Source of the DNA: Vulcanimicrobiota bacterium
GTDB lineage: Bacteria > Vulcanimicrobiota > Vulcanimicrobiia > Vulcanimicrobiales > Vulcanimicrobiaceae
NCBI GenBank assembly: GCA_019240755.1
Contig: JAFAXS010000170.1
Span: 1-61,839, forward strand
Direction: 5' to 3'
Length of the DNA: 61,839 nt
In this document: piece after piece, positions 8,154 through 16,383 of the stretch
Layout of the letters: each line of letters opens with the position of its first letter
Numbering within the stretch: position 1 is the stretch's first letter
Notes under the pieces: model-generated
Databases searched by the model: none
Told to the model about the DNA's origin: nothing
What the model saw: only the letters and a program-made list of their open reading frames with translations
Position numbers and translations under genes: made by a program

Positions 8154-9695
8154 TCAGGCGACGTCGCGCAGTCGCGTAAAGGATCGCTTGGCGAAGGCTT
8201 CATCGGTATTCGGATAATCGCTTCGATAGTGACTCCCGCGGCTTTCCCGCCGCTCGATCGCGGCCTCGGCGATCAGCCGCCCGACGACGAGCAGGTTGCG
8301 CAGCACGGCGCCCCTCGATTCCGGAAGCGCCTGAAGTTCCGAGATGCGTGCCACGGCCTCCCGCAGCCCCGCGTCCGTGCGCACCAAACCGACGTTGGAA
8401 TACATCACGTTGCGCAGATCGCTCAACGCCTGTGTCGCATCGGTTGAATTGGGCACGTGGGGTGCGGCTTCCAGCTGAGACATGGAGCGCGCCGCGGGTC
8501 TGCGCGCGCCCTCGCGGCTTGCAATGTCGGTCGCCACGCGCGTTCCGTAGACGAGCGCTTCGAGCAACGAGTTGCTCGCAAGGCGGTTAGCGCCGTGGAC
8601 GCCCGTCGCGCTCGTCTCGCCGCACGCCCACAGATTTTCGAGCGACGTCCTGCCCCATTCGTCCACCGCGATGCCGCCCATGTGATAGTGAGCGGCCGGC
8701 GTCACCGGAATGTTTTGGATGCGCGGATCGAGGCCGGCATCCGCGCAGAAGCGAAAAACCGTAGGAAACGCGCGTGCAAAGCGCGCGCCGATTGCCGCGC
8801 GCGCGTCGAGCCCGACGGTCCGTCCGCGCTGCTGTTGTTCGAAGATGGCGCGGGCCACCACGTCGCGCGCCGCGAGCTCCGCTTCCGGATGCACCGCCGC
8901 CATGAAGCGCTCCCCCAAGTCGTTGACCAGAATCGCGCCTTCTCCGCGCACCGCTTCGGTAACGAGCGGCATCGGATCGCGTCCGATCGCAAGCGCCGTC
9001 GGATGAAACTGGACGAACTCCATGTCGGCCAGCACCGCGCCGGCGCGGGCCGCCATCGCGATCCCGTCGCCGGTTGCTCCCACGGGATTCGTCGTGTAGC
9101 GGTAGAGCCGGCCGATTCCCCCCGTCGCCAAGATAACGGCGGCCGCATGAAATGCAACGGGCGCGCCGGCATCGTTGTCGTGTGCGAGGACGCCGGTGAC
9201 GCGCGCGCCGTCCAAGATGAGATCGTCAGCGGCGACGTTCTCTACGATCTCAATGGACGGATGCGCCGCGACCGCGTCGATCAGCGTTTTGAGAATCTCG
9301 TGGCCCGTTGCGTCGCCCCCCGCCTTGACGATGCGGCGGCGTTGATGCGCGGCCTCGCGTCCCAGCGCGAGCTCGCCCTCGTCGGTACGGTCGAACGCGG
9401 CGCCCAGCTCCAACAGCTCTTCGATTCGGGCCGGCGCGTCGCGCGTGAGGATGTCCACGATCGTGGCGTCGCTGATGCCGGCTCCGGCTCGCTGCGTGTC
9501 GATCGCGTGGAGCTTCGGTGAATCATCCTTTCCGACCGCCGCCGCAATGCCGCCTTGGGCCCATCCCGTCGCGGCGCCCTTGCCCAGACGCGTCTTGCAG
9601 AGCACGGTGACTCGAGCGGGTTGAAGTTTGAGCGCGGCGACCAAACCGGCGATGCCGGCGCCGACGATCAGCGCGTCGCTCGTTCGAGTCTCCAC
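8154..9695 (-). CDS. nadB: L-aspartate oxidase
   Basis: FAD enzyme oxidising L-aspartate to iminoaspartate, which NadA condenses with dihydroxyacetone phosphate. The 513-residue product has the N-terminal dinucleotide motif VGAGIAGL, TGWAQGGIAA, ATGGIGRLYRYTTNP, EFVQFHPTAL, the HYHMGGI block and LWACGETSATGVHGANRLASNS, all typical of NadB and succinate-dehydrogenase-type flavoproteins. The GTG at 9695 lies 5 nt after the nadA stop. The longer upstream frame would be antisense-like and lies inside nadA. Confidence 0.96.
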   Translation of the reverse strand: METRTSDALIVGAGIAGLVAALKLQPARVTVLCKTRLGKGAATGWAQGGIAAAVGKDDSPKLHAIDTQRAGAGISDATIVDILTRDAPARIEELLELGAAFDRTDEGELALGREAAHQRRRIVKAGGDATGHEILKTLIDAVAAHPSIEIVENVAADDLILDGARVTGVLAHDNDAGAPVAFHAAAVILATGGIGRLYRYTTNPVGATGDGIAMAARAGAVLADMEFVQFHPTALAIGRDPMPLVTEAVRGEGAILVNDLGERFMAAVHPEAELAARDVVARAIFEQQQRGRTVGLDARAAIGARFARAFPTVFRFCADAGLDPRIQNIPVTPAAHYHMGGIAVDEWGRTSLENLWACGETSATGVHGANRLASNSLLEALVYGTRVATDIASREGARRPAARSMSQLEAAPHVPNSTDATQALSDLRNVMYSNVGLVRTDAGLREAVARISELQALPESRGAVLRNLLVVGRLIAEAAIERRESRGSHYRSDYPNTDEAFAKRSFTRLRDVA

Positions 9696-9700
9696 GGTGG

Positions 9701-10729
9701 TTAGTCGCGCAGCCGCGTGCTGTAGTCGAGCATTCGCTCGACGGCGAGGCGCGCACGCTCGGCGACGCCGGGCGCGATCGTCACTTCGTACTCCATCGCC
9801 TGCAGACTGTGCAACACCTTCGGCAACGTATTGCGCTTCATGTGCGGGCAAAGGTTACACGGGCGAACGAACTGCACGTTGCGATAACGGCCGGCCACGT
9901 TGTCGGCCATCGAACACTCGGTGAGCATAAGCACGCGCGGCGCGCGTTGCTCCGATGCAAGCGTGCCGACGTATTCCGTCATGCCGTGCGTGGAACCGAC
10001 GAAGTCGGCCTCGGCGAGAACGTCGGGCGGGCACTCGGGATGCGCGAGGACGATCAGCGACGGATCGCCGTCGCGGAAGCGCGCGACGTCTCGACCGGAG
10101 AATCGCTCGTGCACCTCGCAGTGGCCCTTCCAGGCGACGATCTGCACGTCGGTCTTCGAGGCGACGTACTTGGCGAGATACTCGTCGGGTAGGAAGATGA
10201 CGCGCGGCACGCGCAACGCCTCGACGATCTCGACCGCGTTGCCGCTGGTCACGCAAACGTCCGACTCCGCCTTCACTTCGGCCGAGGTGTTGACGTAGCT
10301 GACGACCGGCGTGCCGGGATAGCGCTCGCGAAGGAGCGCCACGTCGGCGGCGGTGATCGATTCCGCGAGCGAGCAGCCCGCGCGCAGGTCGGGAACCAGC
10401 ACCGTCTTCTCCGGGTTGACCAGCTTCGCGGTCTCCGCCATGAAGTGAACGCCGCAAAGTACGATCGTGTCGGCCGTCGTTTGCTTGGCCTTCATCGCGA
10501 GCGCGAGCGAGTCGCCCACGATGTCGGCGACGGTGTAGAATATCTCGGGCACCTGATAGTTGTGCGCCAAGATCACGGCGTTGCGTTCTTTCTTCAACGC
10601 GTTGATCGCGGCGACGTAGGGAGCGTGCAAGGGCCATTCGATGCGCGGAATAACGTTCTCCACGCGCTCAAAAATTTCGCGAGTTTCGGCGACGGCCCGC
10701 TCGGGAGCCGGTAATTCGATGACGCTCAT
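9701..10729 (-). CDS. nadA: Quinolinate synthase
   Basis: [4Fe-4S] enzyme making quinolinate from iminoaspartate and DHAP. The 342-residue product carries [11 protein letters not shown], the first cluster cysteine in [12 protein letters not shown], a second conserved cysteine in LTECSMADN and the third in [11 protein letters not shown]. The PCNLCPHM form suggests the extra-cysteine type. It is first in nadA-nadB-nadC, a complete aspartate-to-NaMN module. No convincing ribosome site precedes the ATG at 10729. The 185-nt region upstream carries no recognised NiaR or NadR site. Confidence 0.96.
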   Translation of the reverse strand: MSVIELPAPERAVAETREIFERVENVIPRIEWPLHAPYVAAINALKKERNAVILAHNYQVPEIFYTVADIVGDSLALAMKAKQTTADTIVLCGVHFMAETAKLVNPEKTVLVPDLRAGCSLAESITAADVALLRERYPGTPVVSYVNTSAEVKAESDVCVTSGNAVEIVEALRVPRVIFLPDEYLAKYVASKTDVQIVAWKGHCEVHERFSGRDVARFRDGDPSLIVLAHPECPPDVLAEADFVGSTHGMTEYVGTLASEQRAPRVLMLTECSMADNVAGRYRNVQFVRPCNLCPHMKRNTLPKVLHSLQAMEYEVTIAPGVAERARLAVERMLDYSTRLRD

Positions 10730-10862
10730 TTCGTCGGATTGGAAGGTTGCGGCTGAGCGCAGCTTCTCCCCTTAATTAGGACCTCGAGCGCCGGCCAGGC
10801 GTTGCAACCAGCGTTGTTCATAGCAAGCGGGGCCCCGGCGCGGTTAGAGTCTACGCCGTCGT

Positions 10863-10898
10863 GGGTACCAGCCGCAGTGAGATCATCTTTTGGTACCC
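10863..10898. promoter_or_regulatory. Inverted repeat upstream of small secreted peptide gene
   Basis: GGGTACCA (10863-10870) and TGGTACCC (10891-10898) form a perfect 8-bp inverted repeat with a 20-nt spacer, ending 16 nt before the ATG of the small secreted peptide. It could be an operator or an RNA stem that presents the GAGGAAG ribosome site. No regulator can be named. Confidence 0.4.
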
Positions 10899-10914
10899 AG
10901 AGAGGAAGCACATC

Positions 10915-11058
10915 ATGAATCGATGGTTCTTAGGGCTCGTTTTGGCGGGAGCGTTCATCGCGGGAGCGACGTCATTAGCGGCAACGGCCCAGCCCGTTCC
11001 CACAACGTCGCCGATGGCATCGGCGTCACCCACGCCGATGACCACGATGCATCCCTAA
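10915..11058 (+). CDS. Small secreted peptide, 47 residues
   Basis: MNRWFLGLVLAGAFIAGATS is a textbook signal peptide with a cleavage region near LAATAQ. The remainder is a low-complexity tail of about 20 residues rich in P, T, S and M (VPTTSPMASASPTPM). The ATG follows GAGGAAG with 7-nt spacing. A longer upstream start at 10861 is not needed. No homologous family is recognised. Similar short P/T-rich exported peptides are often left unannotated. It precedes the hairpin repeat copy 2 and the OPT gene. Confidence 0.6.
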   Translation: MNRWFLGLVLAGAFIAGATSLAATAQPVPTTSPMASASPTPMTTMHP

Positions 11059-11092
11059 GCGAGTTCCTTAAGGGGAATTCTAAGGAGCGAGC

Positions 11093-11143
11093 GGGTATGC
11101 CGCCCGAGCTATTAACCCAAAAACTAGCGAAGGCGGCATACCC
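11093..11143. repeat. Intergenic hairpin repeat, copy 2
   Basis: GGGTATGCCGCC (11093-11104) pairs perfectly with GGCGGCATACCC (11132-11143): a 12-bp stem with a 27-nt loop. The 5' arm with flanking GC and the 3' block TAGCGARGGCGGCATACCCC match copy 1 at 104-181, in the same orientation. The rest of the loop and the outer stem differ. An AAGGAG (11082-11087) precedes an ATG that lies within the left arm (11097). That reading frame stops at 11156 and is not in frame with the OPT gene. Confidence 0.85.
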
Positions 11144-11164
11144 CGAGCGGCGATAAGCCGAGCG

Positions 11165-13099
11165 GAGCTTACCTGGCGCGGCATCGTTCTTGGCTGCGCC
11201 ATCACGCTCGTCTTCACGGCCGCGAACGTCTATCTCGGCCTGAAGGTCGGCTTGACGTTTGCCTCCACCATTCCGGCCGCCGTCATCTCCATGGCGGTGT
11301 TGCGGGCGTTCAAGAACGCCACGATATACGAAAACAACATCGTCCAGACGCTCGCCTCATCGGCGGGCACGCTGTCGGCAATTATCTTCGTGCTGCCGGG
11401 GCTCGTGATGATCGGCTGGTGGCAACACTTTCCGTTCGTGGATTCGTTTGCCATCTGTGCCATTGGCGGAGTGCTCGGCGTGATGTATAGCGTTCCGCTC
11501 CGGCGCGCATTGGTTGCGCAATCGAGCCTGCCCTATCCCGAGGGCGTGGCCGCCGCCGAAGTGCTCAAAGTCGGTACGCGCGCGGGCGCGGCCGACGAAC
11601 GAAACCGCGCCGGGCTGATCGCGTTGGTGAGCGGAGCACTCGCCTCGGCAGGCTTTGCCGCAATCGTCGCGACTCGAATTTTCGCCGGCCAACTCGCCGG
11701 ATATCTCCGTGCCGGCGCGGCTACTACGGGAATCGGCTTTTCGCTGTCGCTCGCGCTCGTGGGCGCCGGGCAGCTGATCGGCGTGACCGTCGGGCTCGCG
11801 ATCTTGGCCGGCCTGTTCATCGCATGGGGAGTCGCGACGCCCGTACTGACGGCATTGCATCCGGTTGCCGGCCCGCCCGCCGACGTCGCGACGGCGGTAT
11901 GGTCGCATCAGGTGCGGTTCATCGGTGCGGGCGCGATCGGCATCGCCGCGATCTGGTCGCTTGGACGGCTCGCTAGGCCGGTCGTCTCCGGCGTGACGTC
12001 TGCGCTCGCGGCGTCTCGCCGGCGGCGCGGTGACGGGGACGACGCGTTGCCGCGGACGGAGCGCGATCTGCCGATCGGCGTCGTCGCGCTCATTTCGCTC
12101 GCGTGTCTGATTCCGCTGGGAATCCTCTTGGCAACGTTTCTCGCTGGCGGCACGCTTGCGCCGCTGGCGGCCGGATTGACGATTGCCGCCGTCATCTACG
12201 TCGTGATCGCGGGCTTCTTCGTTGCGGCGGCCTGCGGCTACATGGCGGGTCTCATCGGTTCCTCCAATAGTCCGGTGTCGGGGCTCGCGATCTTAGCCGT
12301 GCTCGGCGCGTCGCTGATCGTGCTCGCCATCGCGCACTCATTTGTCGCGAGCGCGCCGCTCGAATTGATTGCCTATGCGCTCTTCGTCACCGCGGTGCTG
12401 CTCTGCGTGGCGACGATTTCCAACGACAACCTACAAGATCTCAAGACCGGCCAGCTGGTGGATGCCACACCCTGGCGCCAACAAGTCGCCCTGATAATCG
12501 GCGTCGTGATGGGCGCACTCGTCATCCCGCCGATTCTCGATCTCCTCAATCGCGCGTACGGGTTTGCGGGCGCGCCCAACCTGCACGCGGGTGCGCAGCC
12601 GTTACCGGCTCCCCAAGCGACGCTGATCTCCGCGCTGGCCAAAGGCGTGATAGGCGGCCAAATCGATTGGCGCTTGATCGGCATCGGTGCGCTCGTCGGC
12701 GGCGCGATCGTCGCCGTTGACGAGGCCTTGCGCGTCCGCCGGCTCGCGCTGCCGCCGCTGGCGGTCGGCTTGGGGATCTATCTGCCCGCCTCCACGACGG
12801 CGCCGGTCGTGCTGGGCGCGCTTCTCGGCTGGGCGTACGGTCGCTGGTCGAGCCGGCAGCGCGACCCGCAGCGGGCGAAGCAGCTGGGAATTCTGGTCGC
12901 GTCCGGCCTGATCGTCGGCGAAAGCCTGTTCGGCGTACTGCTCGCCGGCGTCATCGTCGTTAGCGGAAACGCTTCACCGCTGGGTCTGGTGGGCGATTCG
13001 TTCGCGACGGCCGCCAACGTGATCGGCACGCTCGCATTCATCGGCGCGGTTGCCGGGCTGTTTGCCGCGACTCGGCGTCTGATGCAGGCGCGCTCGTAA
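11165..13099 (+). CDS. OPT-family oligopeptide transporter, 5' end unresolved
   Basis: Multispanning inner-membrane symporter of the OPT family (peptides or metal chelates). Similarity to the OPT start is already visible at 11165 (ELTWRGIVLG, then NVYLGLKVG), continuing into FASTIPAAVISMAVLRAF and NNIVQTLASSAGT, with GLIGSSNSPVSG and NDNLQDLKTGQLV further on. There is no ATG, GTG or TTG in this frame between the stop at 11081-11083 and a TTG at 11252, which would delete most of helix 1. The start may be a rare codon (ATA 11138, ATT 11111), a lost start or a frameshift caused by the adjacent hairpin repeat. Its last 62 nt overlap comEC. Confidence 0.88.
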   Translation, partial: ELTWRGIVLGCAITLVFTAANVYLGLKVGLTFASTIPAAVISMAVLRAFKNATIYENNIVQTLASSAGTLSAIIFVLPGLVMIGWWQHFPFVDSFAICAIGGVLGVMYSVPLRRALVAQSSLPYPEGVAAAEVLKVGTRAGAADERNRAGLIALVSGALASAGFAAIVATRIFAGQLAGYLRAGAATTGIGFSLSLALVGAGQLIGVTVGLAILAGLFIAWGVATPVLTALHPVAGPPADVATAVWSHQVRFIGAGAIGIAAIWSLGRLARPVVSGVTSALAASRRRRGDGDDALPRTERDLPIGVVALISLACLIPLGILLATFLAGGTLAPLAAGLTIAAVIYVVIAGFFVAAACGYMAGLIGSSNSPVSGLAILAVLGASLIVLAIAHSFVASAPLELIAYALFVTAVLLCVATISNDNLQDLKTGQLVDATPWRQQVALIIGVVMGALVIPPILDLLNRAYGFAGAPNLHAGAQPLPAPQATLISALAKGVIGGQIDWRLIGIGALVGGAIVAVDEALRVRRLALPPLAVGLGIYLPASTTAPVVLGALLGWAYGRWSSRQRDPQRAKQLGILVASGLIVGESLFGVLLAGVIVVSGNASPLGLVGDSFATAANVIGTLAFIGAVAGLFAATRRLMQARS

Positions 13100-15389
13100 G
13101 CATGCTTTCGACGGTCTCGGACCGTCCGTCTGTCGCGACCGTCACCGCGCCGTCCTCGTCGGTTCGATAGATCTGCGCGCCGAATCGCCGAAGCGTGTCG
13201 ATGGTCTGTTCCGCGGGATGGCCGAACGTATTGTGCCGTCCGACCGAGACGATCGCATAGCGCGGTGCGACAGCGCCGATGAAGGCGGCCGACGATCCAT
13301 AGGCCGAGCCATGATGCCCGACCTTGAGCACGTCGGCGCGCAAATCCACGGCTTGCGCTAAGAATCGTCGCTCCGAGTCGCTGCCGGCGTCGCCGGTGAA
13401 CAGCATGCGAAAGGCGCGGTATCGTAAGAGGAAGGCGACGGAGTTGCTGTTGATCGCGTTCTTACCGGCGATAAACGGAAGTGACGGTCCGATGAAGTGC
13501 AGCGTCACGCCGTCGTCGGTCTGCCACTCCGTGCCGGCCCGTGGATAGCGAATCGGAACGCGCTCGCGCAGGGCCGTCTCGATCGCATCGCGATAGGCGT
13601 GACCGCCGTACCGCTGACCGCTGTCGGCGAGTTCGGCGACACGCAAGCGACGCAACACCGGCGCGACGCCGCCGGCATGGTCGCCGTGCGGATGGGAGAC
13701 GATCAACGCATCGAGATGATGAACGCCGTGACGCAGTAAGAACGGCACGACGGTTCGCTCGCCGACGAGCTCGGCCGGCGACGCGTCGTTCTCCGCTCCG
13801 CGTTCCAGCCGTCCGCCCGCATCAACGAGCAATGCGTGGCCGTGCGGTGTTTGAATCACGATCGCGTCGGCCTGCCCTACGTCGAGCACCGTGACGCGCA
13901 GGCGACCGTCGAAGGCACGCGGTGGCCACAGGACGAGACCGATCGTCACTCCGAGCGCCCCGATAACCAGCGTCTGCGCGCCGCGCCGCCATAGCGCGAC
14001 CGACGCAAGCACGGCGGCATCGTAGAGCGCGATGCACCACGCGGGCGCCGGCGTCATCGGCAGCGTCGCCGACGGTAAGGCGGCAATCGCTTGCACGACG
14101 CCGAGCGTCCACGCCAAGAACCACGAGTTCAGGTTTGCAACGGCCTGCGCGAGCGGCGCGCACCACGCGAGCAACAGCTGCGCCGCGCCCAATCCCATGG
14201 TCAGCGCGACGCAGGGCACGACGGCAAGATTCGCCAGGATGGCGTAGGGCGTCAACTGCAAGAAGATCGCGGCGCCGAGCGGCCAGATCCCGATTTGCGT
14301 CGCCAGCGCGAGTACCATCGCCTCGCGCACGAGTGACGGAAGCGCGATGCGTTCGCCGATATACGTTTCCAGTGCAGCCGCGCATGCGAAGATAGCGCCG
14401 ACGCAGGAAAAGGATAGTGCGAACGATGCCGTCGCGACGCTGTGCGGACGCGACAACGCCACGATGATCGCCGCGATCGCCAGGGCGTTCCAGGAAAGCG
14501 TGGCACGTCCCAAGGTACGCGCCGCAAGCGCCGCGCTCGCCATCGTGGCGGCGCGCATCGCGGGCAGCTGAGCGCCGCTCCACCACACGAACGCCCACAC
14601 GAGCACGATGGACGCCGCGCACGTCACTCGCCGCGGAAGCGTGAGGAACGTCAGCAACCCGGCGCAGAGCGCCGCAACTGCGCCCAAGTGCAGTCCGGCG
14701 GTCACCAAGACGTGAACGGTTCCTGTCTCTTGAAATTCGCTACGCAGCGCCGGCGATAGCGCGGCGCGTTCTCCCCAGAGCTCGCCCGCGACGACCGATG
14801 CATCCGGCTCGCCGAGGCGTGCCTGCAGTTGCGCGTGCGCCCACTCGTGCGCTCGGGCGAGCCAGACGCGCAACCCGCGTTGCGTCGAACGATCGCTGCG
14901 AAGAACGACCGCGGCCTCGAGACGGCCGCGGATTCCGCGCTCTTCTTCGATGTCACGTTGGCTCGGCTCGCCGGGGTTGCGCGCGTCGTCAAAGGGCTCC
15001 AAGCGGCCGCGAACGATCGCCTGAGTCCCAGTCTCCGGCACGTCGCCGCGCAGCCGCGCCGACACGAACGTTCCATCGCTCAGCGCAAGCGTTACCTCGG
15101 TCGAACCGTCGCCTGCGCCGGCGCGCTCGAGCACCGTCGCCGCAAAACGAGCGGTGCGGTGCTCGCGCAGCGGAACGATCGCGTTCGAACGGAACGTAGC
15201 GTTGAGCGCGCCCGCTAGGACGGCGAACAGGATGCACGCGGCAAAGCGCGGCGATGCGGCGGCGGCCAGCCCTGCCAGGAGAAACGCGGCGCCGATTACA
15301 ACCGCGCGCACATCCGACGAGAGCGGTGTTACGGCGAGAGTTCCGAGAAGGAATGCCATGGCAACGACGACGATCGCGAACCGCGCCAT
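13038..15389 (-). CDS. comEC: ComEC/Rec2 DNA-uptake channel with C-terminal metallo-beta-lactamase domain
   Basis: 783-residue competence protein that carries single-stranded DNA across the inner membrane. Order: three short N-terminal hydrophobic helices and an OB-like DUF4131 region, the competence domain with many helices (VLVTAGLHLGAVAALCAG is the typical H[IL]SGLH-like signature, altered here to VTAGLH), and a beta-lactamase-fold domain from about residue 500 (LDVGQADAIVIQTPHG, VSHPHGDHAGGV, FTGDAG, KVGHHGS). The HxHxDH metal motif is intact, implying an active nuclease. comEA lies 6.4 kb away, supporting natural competence. Divergent from the epimerase gene. Confidence 0.95.
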   Translation of the reverse strand: MARFAIVVVAMAFLLGTLAVTPLSSDVRAVVIGAAFLLAGLAAAASPRFAACILFAVLAGALNATFRSNAIVPLREHRTARFAATVLERAGAGDGSTEVTLALSDGTFVSARLRGDVPETGTQAIVRGRLEPFDDARNPGEPSQRDIEEERGIRGRLEAAVVLRSDRSTQRGLRVWLARAHEWAHAQLQARLGEPDASVVAGELWGERAALSPALRSEFQETGTVHVLVTAGLHLGAVAALCAGLLTFLTLPRRVTCAASIVLVWAFVWWSGAQLPAMRAATMASAALAARTLGRATLSWNALAIAAIIVALSRPHSVATASFALSFSCVGAIFACAAALETYIGERIALPSLVREAMVLALATQIGIWPLGAAIFLQLTPYAILANLAVVPCVALTMGLGAAQLLLAWCAPLAQAVANLNSWFLAWTLGVVQAIAALPSATLPMTPAPAWCIALYDAAVLASVALWRRGAQTLVIGALGVTIGLVLWPPRAFDGRLRVTVLDVGQADAIVIQTPHGHALLVDAGGRLERGAENDASPAELVGERTVVPFLLRHGVHHLDALIVSHPHGDHAGGVAPVLRRLRVAELADSGQRYGGHAYRDAIETALRERVPIRYPRAGTEWQTDDGVTLHFIGPSLPFIAGKNAINSNSVAFLLRYRAFRMLFTGDAGSDSERRFLAQAVDLRADVLKVGHHGSAYGSSAAFIGAVAPRYAIVSVGRHNTFGHPAEQTIDTLRRFGAQIYRTDEDGAVTVATDGRSETVESMLTSAPASDAESRQTARQPRR

Positions 15390-15410
15390 CGCCGCTCTCC
15401 TGCGACAAGC

Positions 15411-15448
15411 GCAGAGTTTATCTAGTAAGGCAGAGTTTATCTAGTAAG
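15411..15448. repeat. Perfect 19-bp tandem duplication
   Basis: GCAGAGTTTATCTAGTAAG occurs twice head to tail (15411-15429 and 15430-15448) in the 70-bp gap between the divergent starts of comEC and the epimerase gene. It ends 3 nt before the GGAGG used by the GTG at 15460. It is much more AT-rich than its surroundings. It is either a slipped duplication or a paired operator/promoter element. Confidence 0.9.
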
Positions 15449-15459
15449 GAGGAGGACGC

Positions 15460-16383
15460 GTGCGTATCATCGTGACCGGCGGAGCGGGCTTCATTGGGTC
15501 GCACTTGGTCGATGCCTATTGCGATGCCGGACACGAGGTGCTGGTGATCGATTCCTTGTGGGAACACGGCGGCGGCCGGCGCGCGAACGTGCGCGGCGGG
15601 ATTTCGCTCGTGCACATGGACGTTCGTGACGAAGCGATCGCTCGCGTCTTCGCGGATTTCAAGCCGGACATCGTCAACCATCACGCCGCGCAGCACTCGG
15701 TAGCGATCTCGGTGCGCGATCCGCTGTACGACGCGGGCGTCAACGTGCTCGGATTGCTGAACGTCTTGGAACAGGCGGCGAAAAACGACGTCGGCAAGGT
15801 CATCTTCGCGTCGAGCGGCGCGATCTTTGGAACGCCGGAGCGCTTGCCGATCACCGAAGCGACGCCGCAACGCCCGACGTCGCCCTACGGCATCAGCAAG
15901 ATGGTCGGCGAGCACTACCTCCGCTTCTACCGCGCCACGAGAGGCGTCGACTTCACGGCGCTGCGGTACGGTAACGTCTACGGGCCGCGCCAAGATCCGA
16001 ATGGCGAGGCCGGCGTGATCGCCATCTTCATCGGTCACTTCCTTTCCGGAGAAGGCGTCCGGATCGACTCGGACGGCGAACAGACGCGCGACTACGTCTA
16101 CGTCGCCGACGTGGCGGCCGCGAACCTCGCCGCGTTGGAACGCGGGCCGGGCGGTGCATTCGTGATCGGAACCGGCCGGCGAACGAGCGTGAATCAAATT
16201 TACCGCATGCTCGTCGCCGTCAGCGGATTTGATGCGCCGGTGCAGCACGCGCCGCCGCGGCCGGGCGACGCGCGCGATGCGGAGTTCGATTCCGCGCTGG
16301 CACACGCGGAACTCGGTTGGTCGCCCGCGACGCCGCTGGCCGAAGGCATCCGGCAAACGTACGAGTACTTTCGGCGCCCCTGA
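15460..16383 (+). CDS. NAD-dependent epimerase/dehydratase (extended SDR, GalE-like)
   Basis: 307-residue extended short-chain dehydrogenase. VTGGAGFIGSHLVD is the Rossmann glycine motif. The catalytic Tyr143-x3-Lys147 lies in SPYGISK, and SSGAIFGTPE provides the serine region. NVYGPRQDP, RDYVYVADV and the GTGRRTSVN loop are typical of nucleotide-sugar 4-epimerases. The likely substrate is a UDP-hexose, but dehydratases are not excluded. The GTG start follows a strong GGAGGAGG. The stop overlaps the DNA ligase ATG by one base (TGATG), so the two genes are probably cotranscribed although functionally unrelated. Confidence 0.9.
   Translation: MRIIVTGGAGFIGSHLVDAYCDAGHEVLVIDSLWEHGGGRRANVRGGISLVHMDVRDEAIARVFADFKPDIVNHHAAQHSVAISVRDPLYDAGVNVLGLLNVLEQAAKNDVGKVIFASSGAIFGTPERLPITEATPQRPTSPYGISKMVGEHYLRFYRATRGVDFTALRYGNVYGPRQDPNGEAGVIAIFIGHFLSGEGVRIDSDGEQTRDYVYVADVAAANLAALERGPGGAFVIGTGRRTSVNQIYRMLVAVSGFDAPVQHAPPRPGDARDAEFDSALAHAELGWSPATPLAEGIRQTYEYFRRP

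Noticed and set aside
10726-10911. 61-codon minus-strand frame upstream of nadA
   Set aside because: No ribosome site, no hydrophobic or conserved pattern, and it overlaps the leader of the small secreted peptide.
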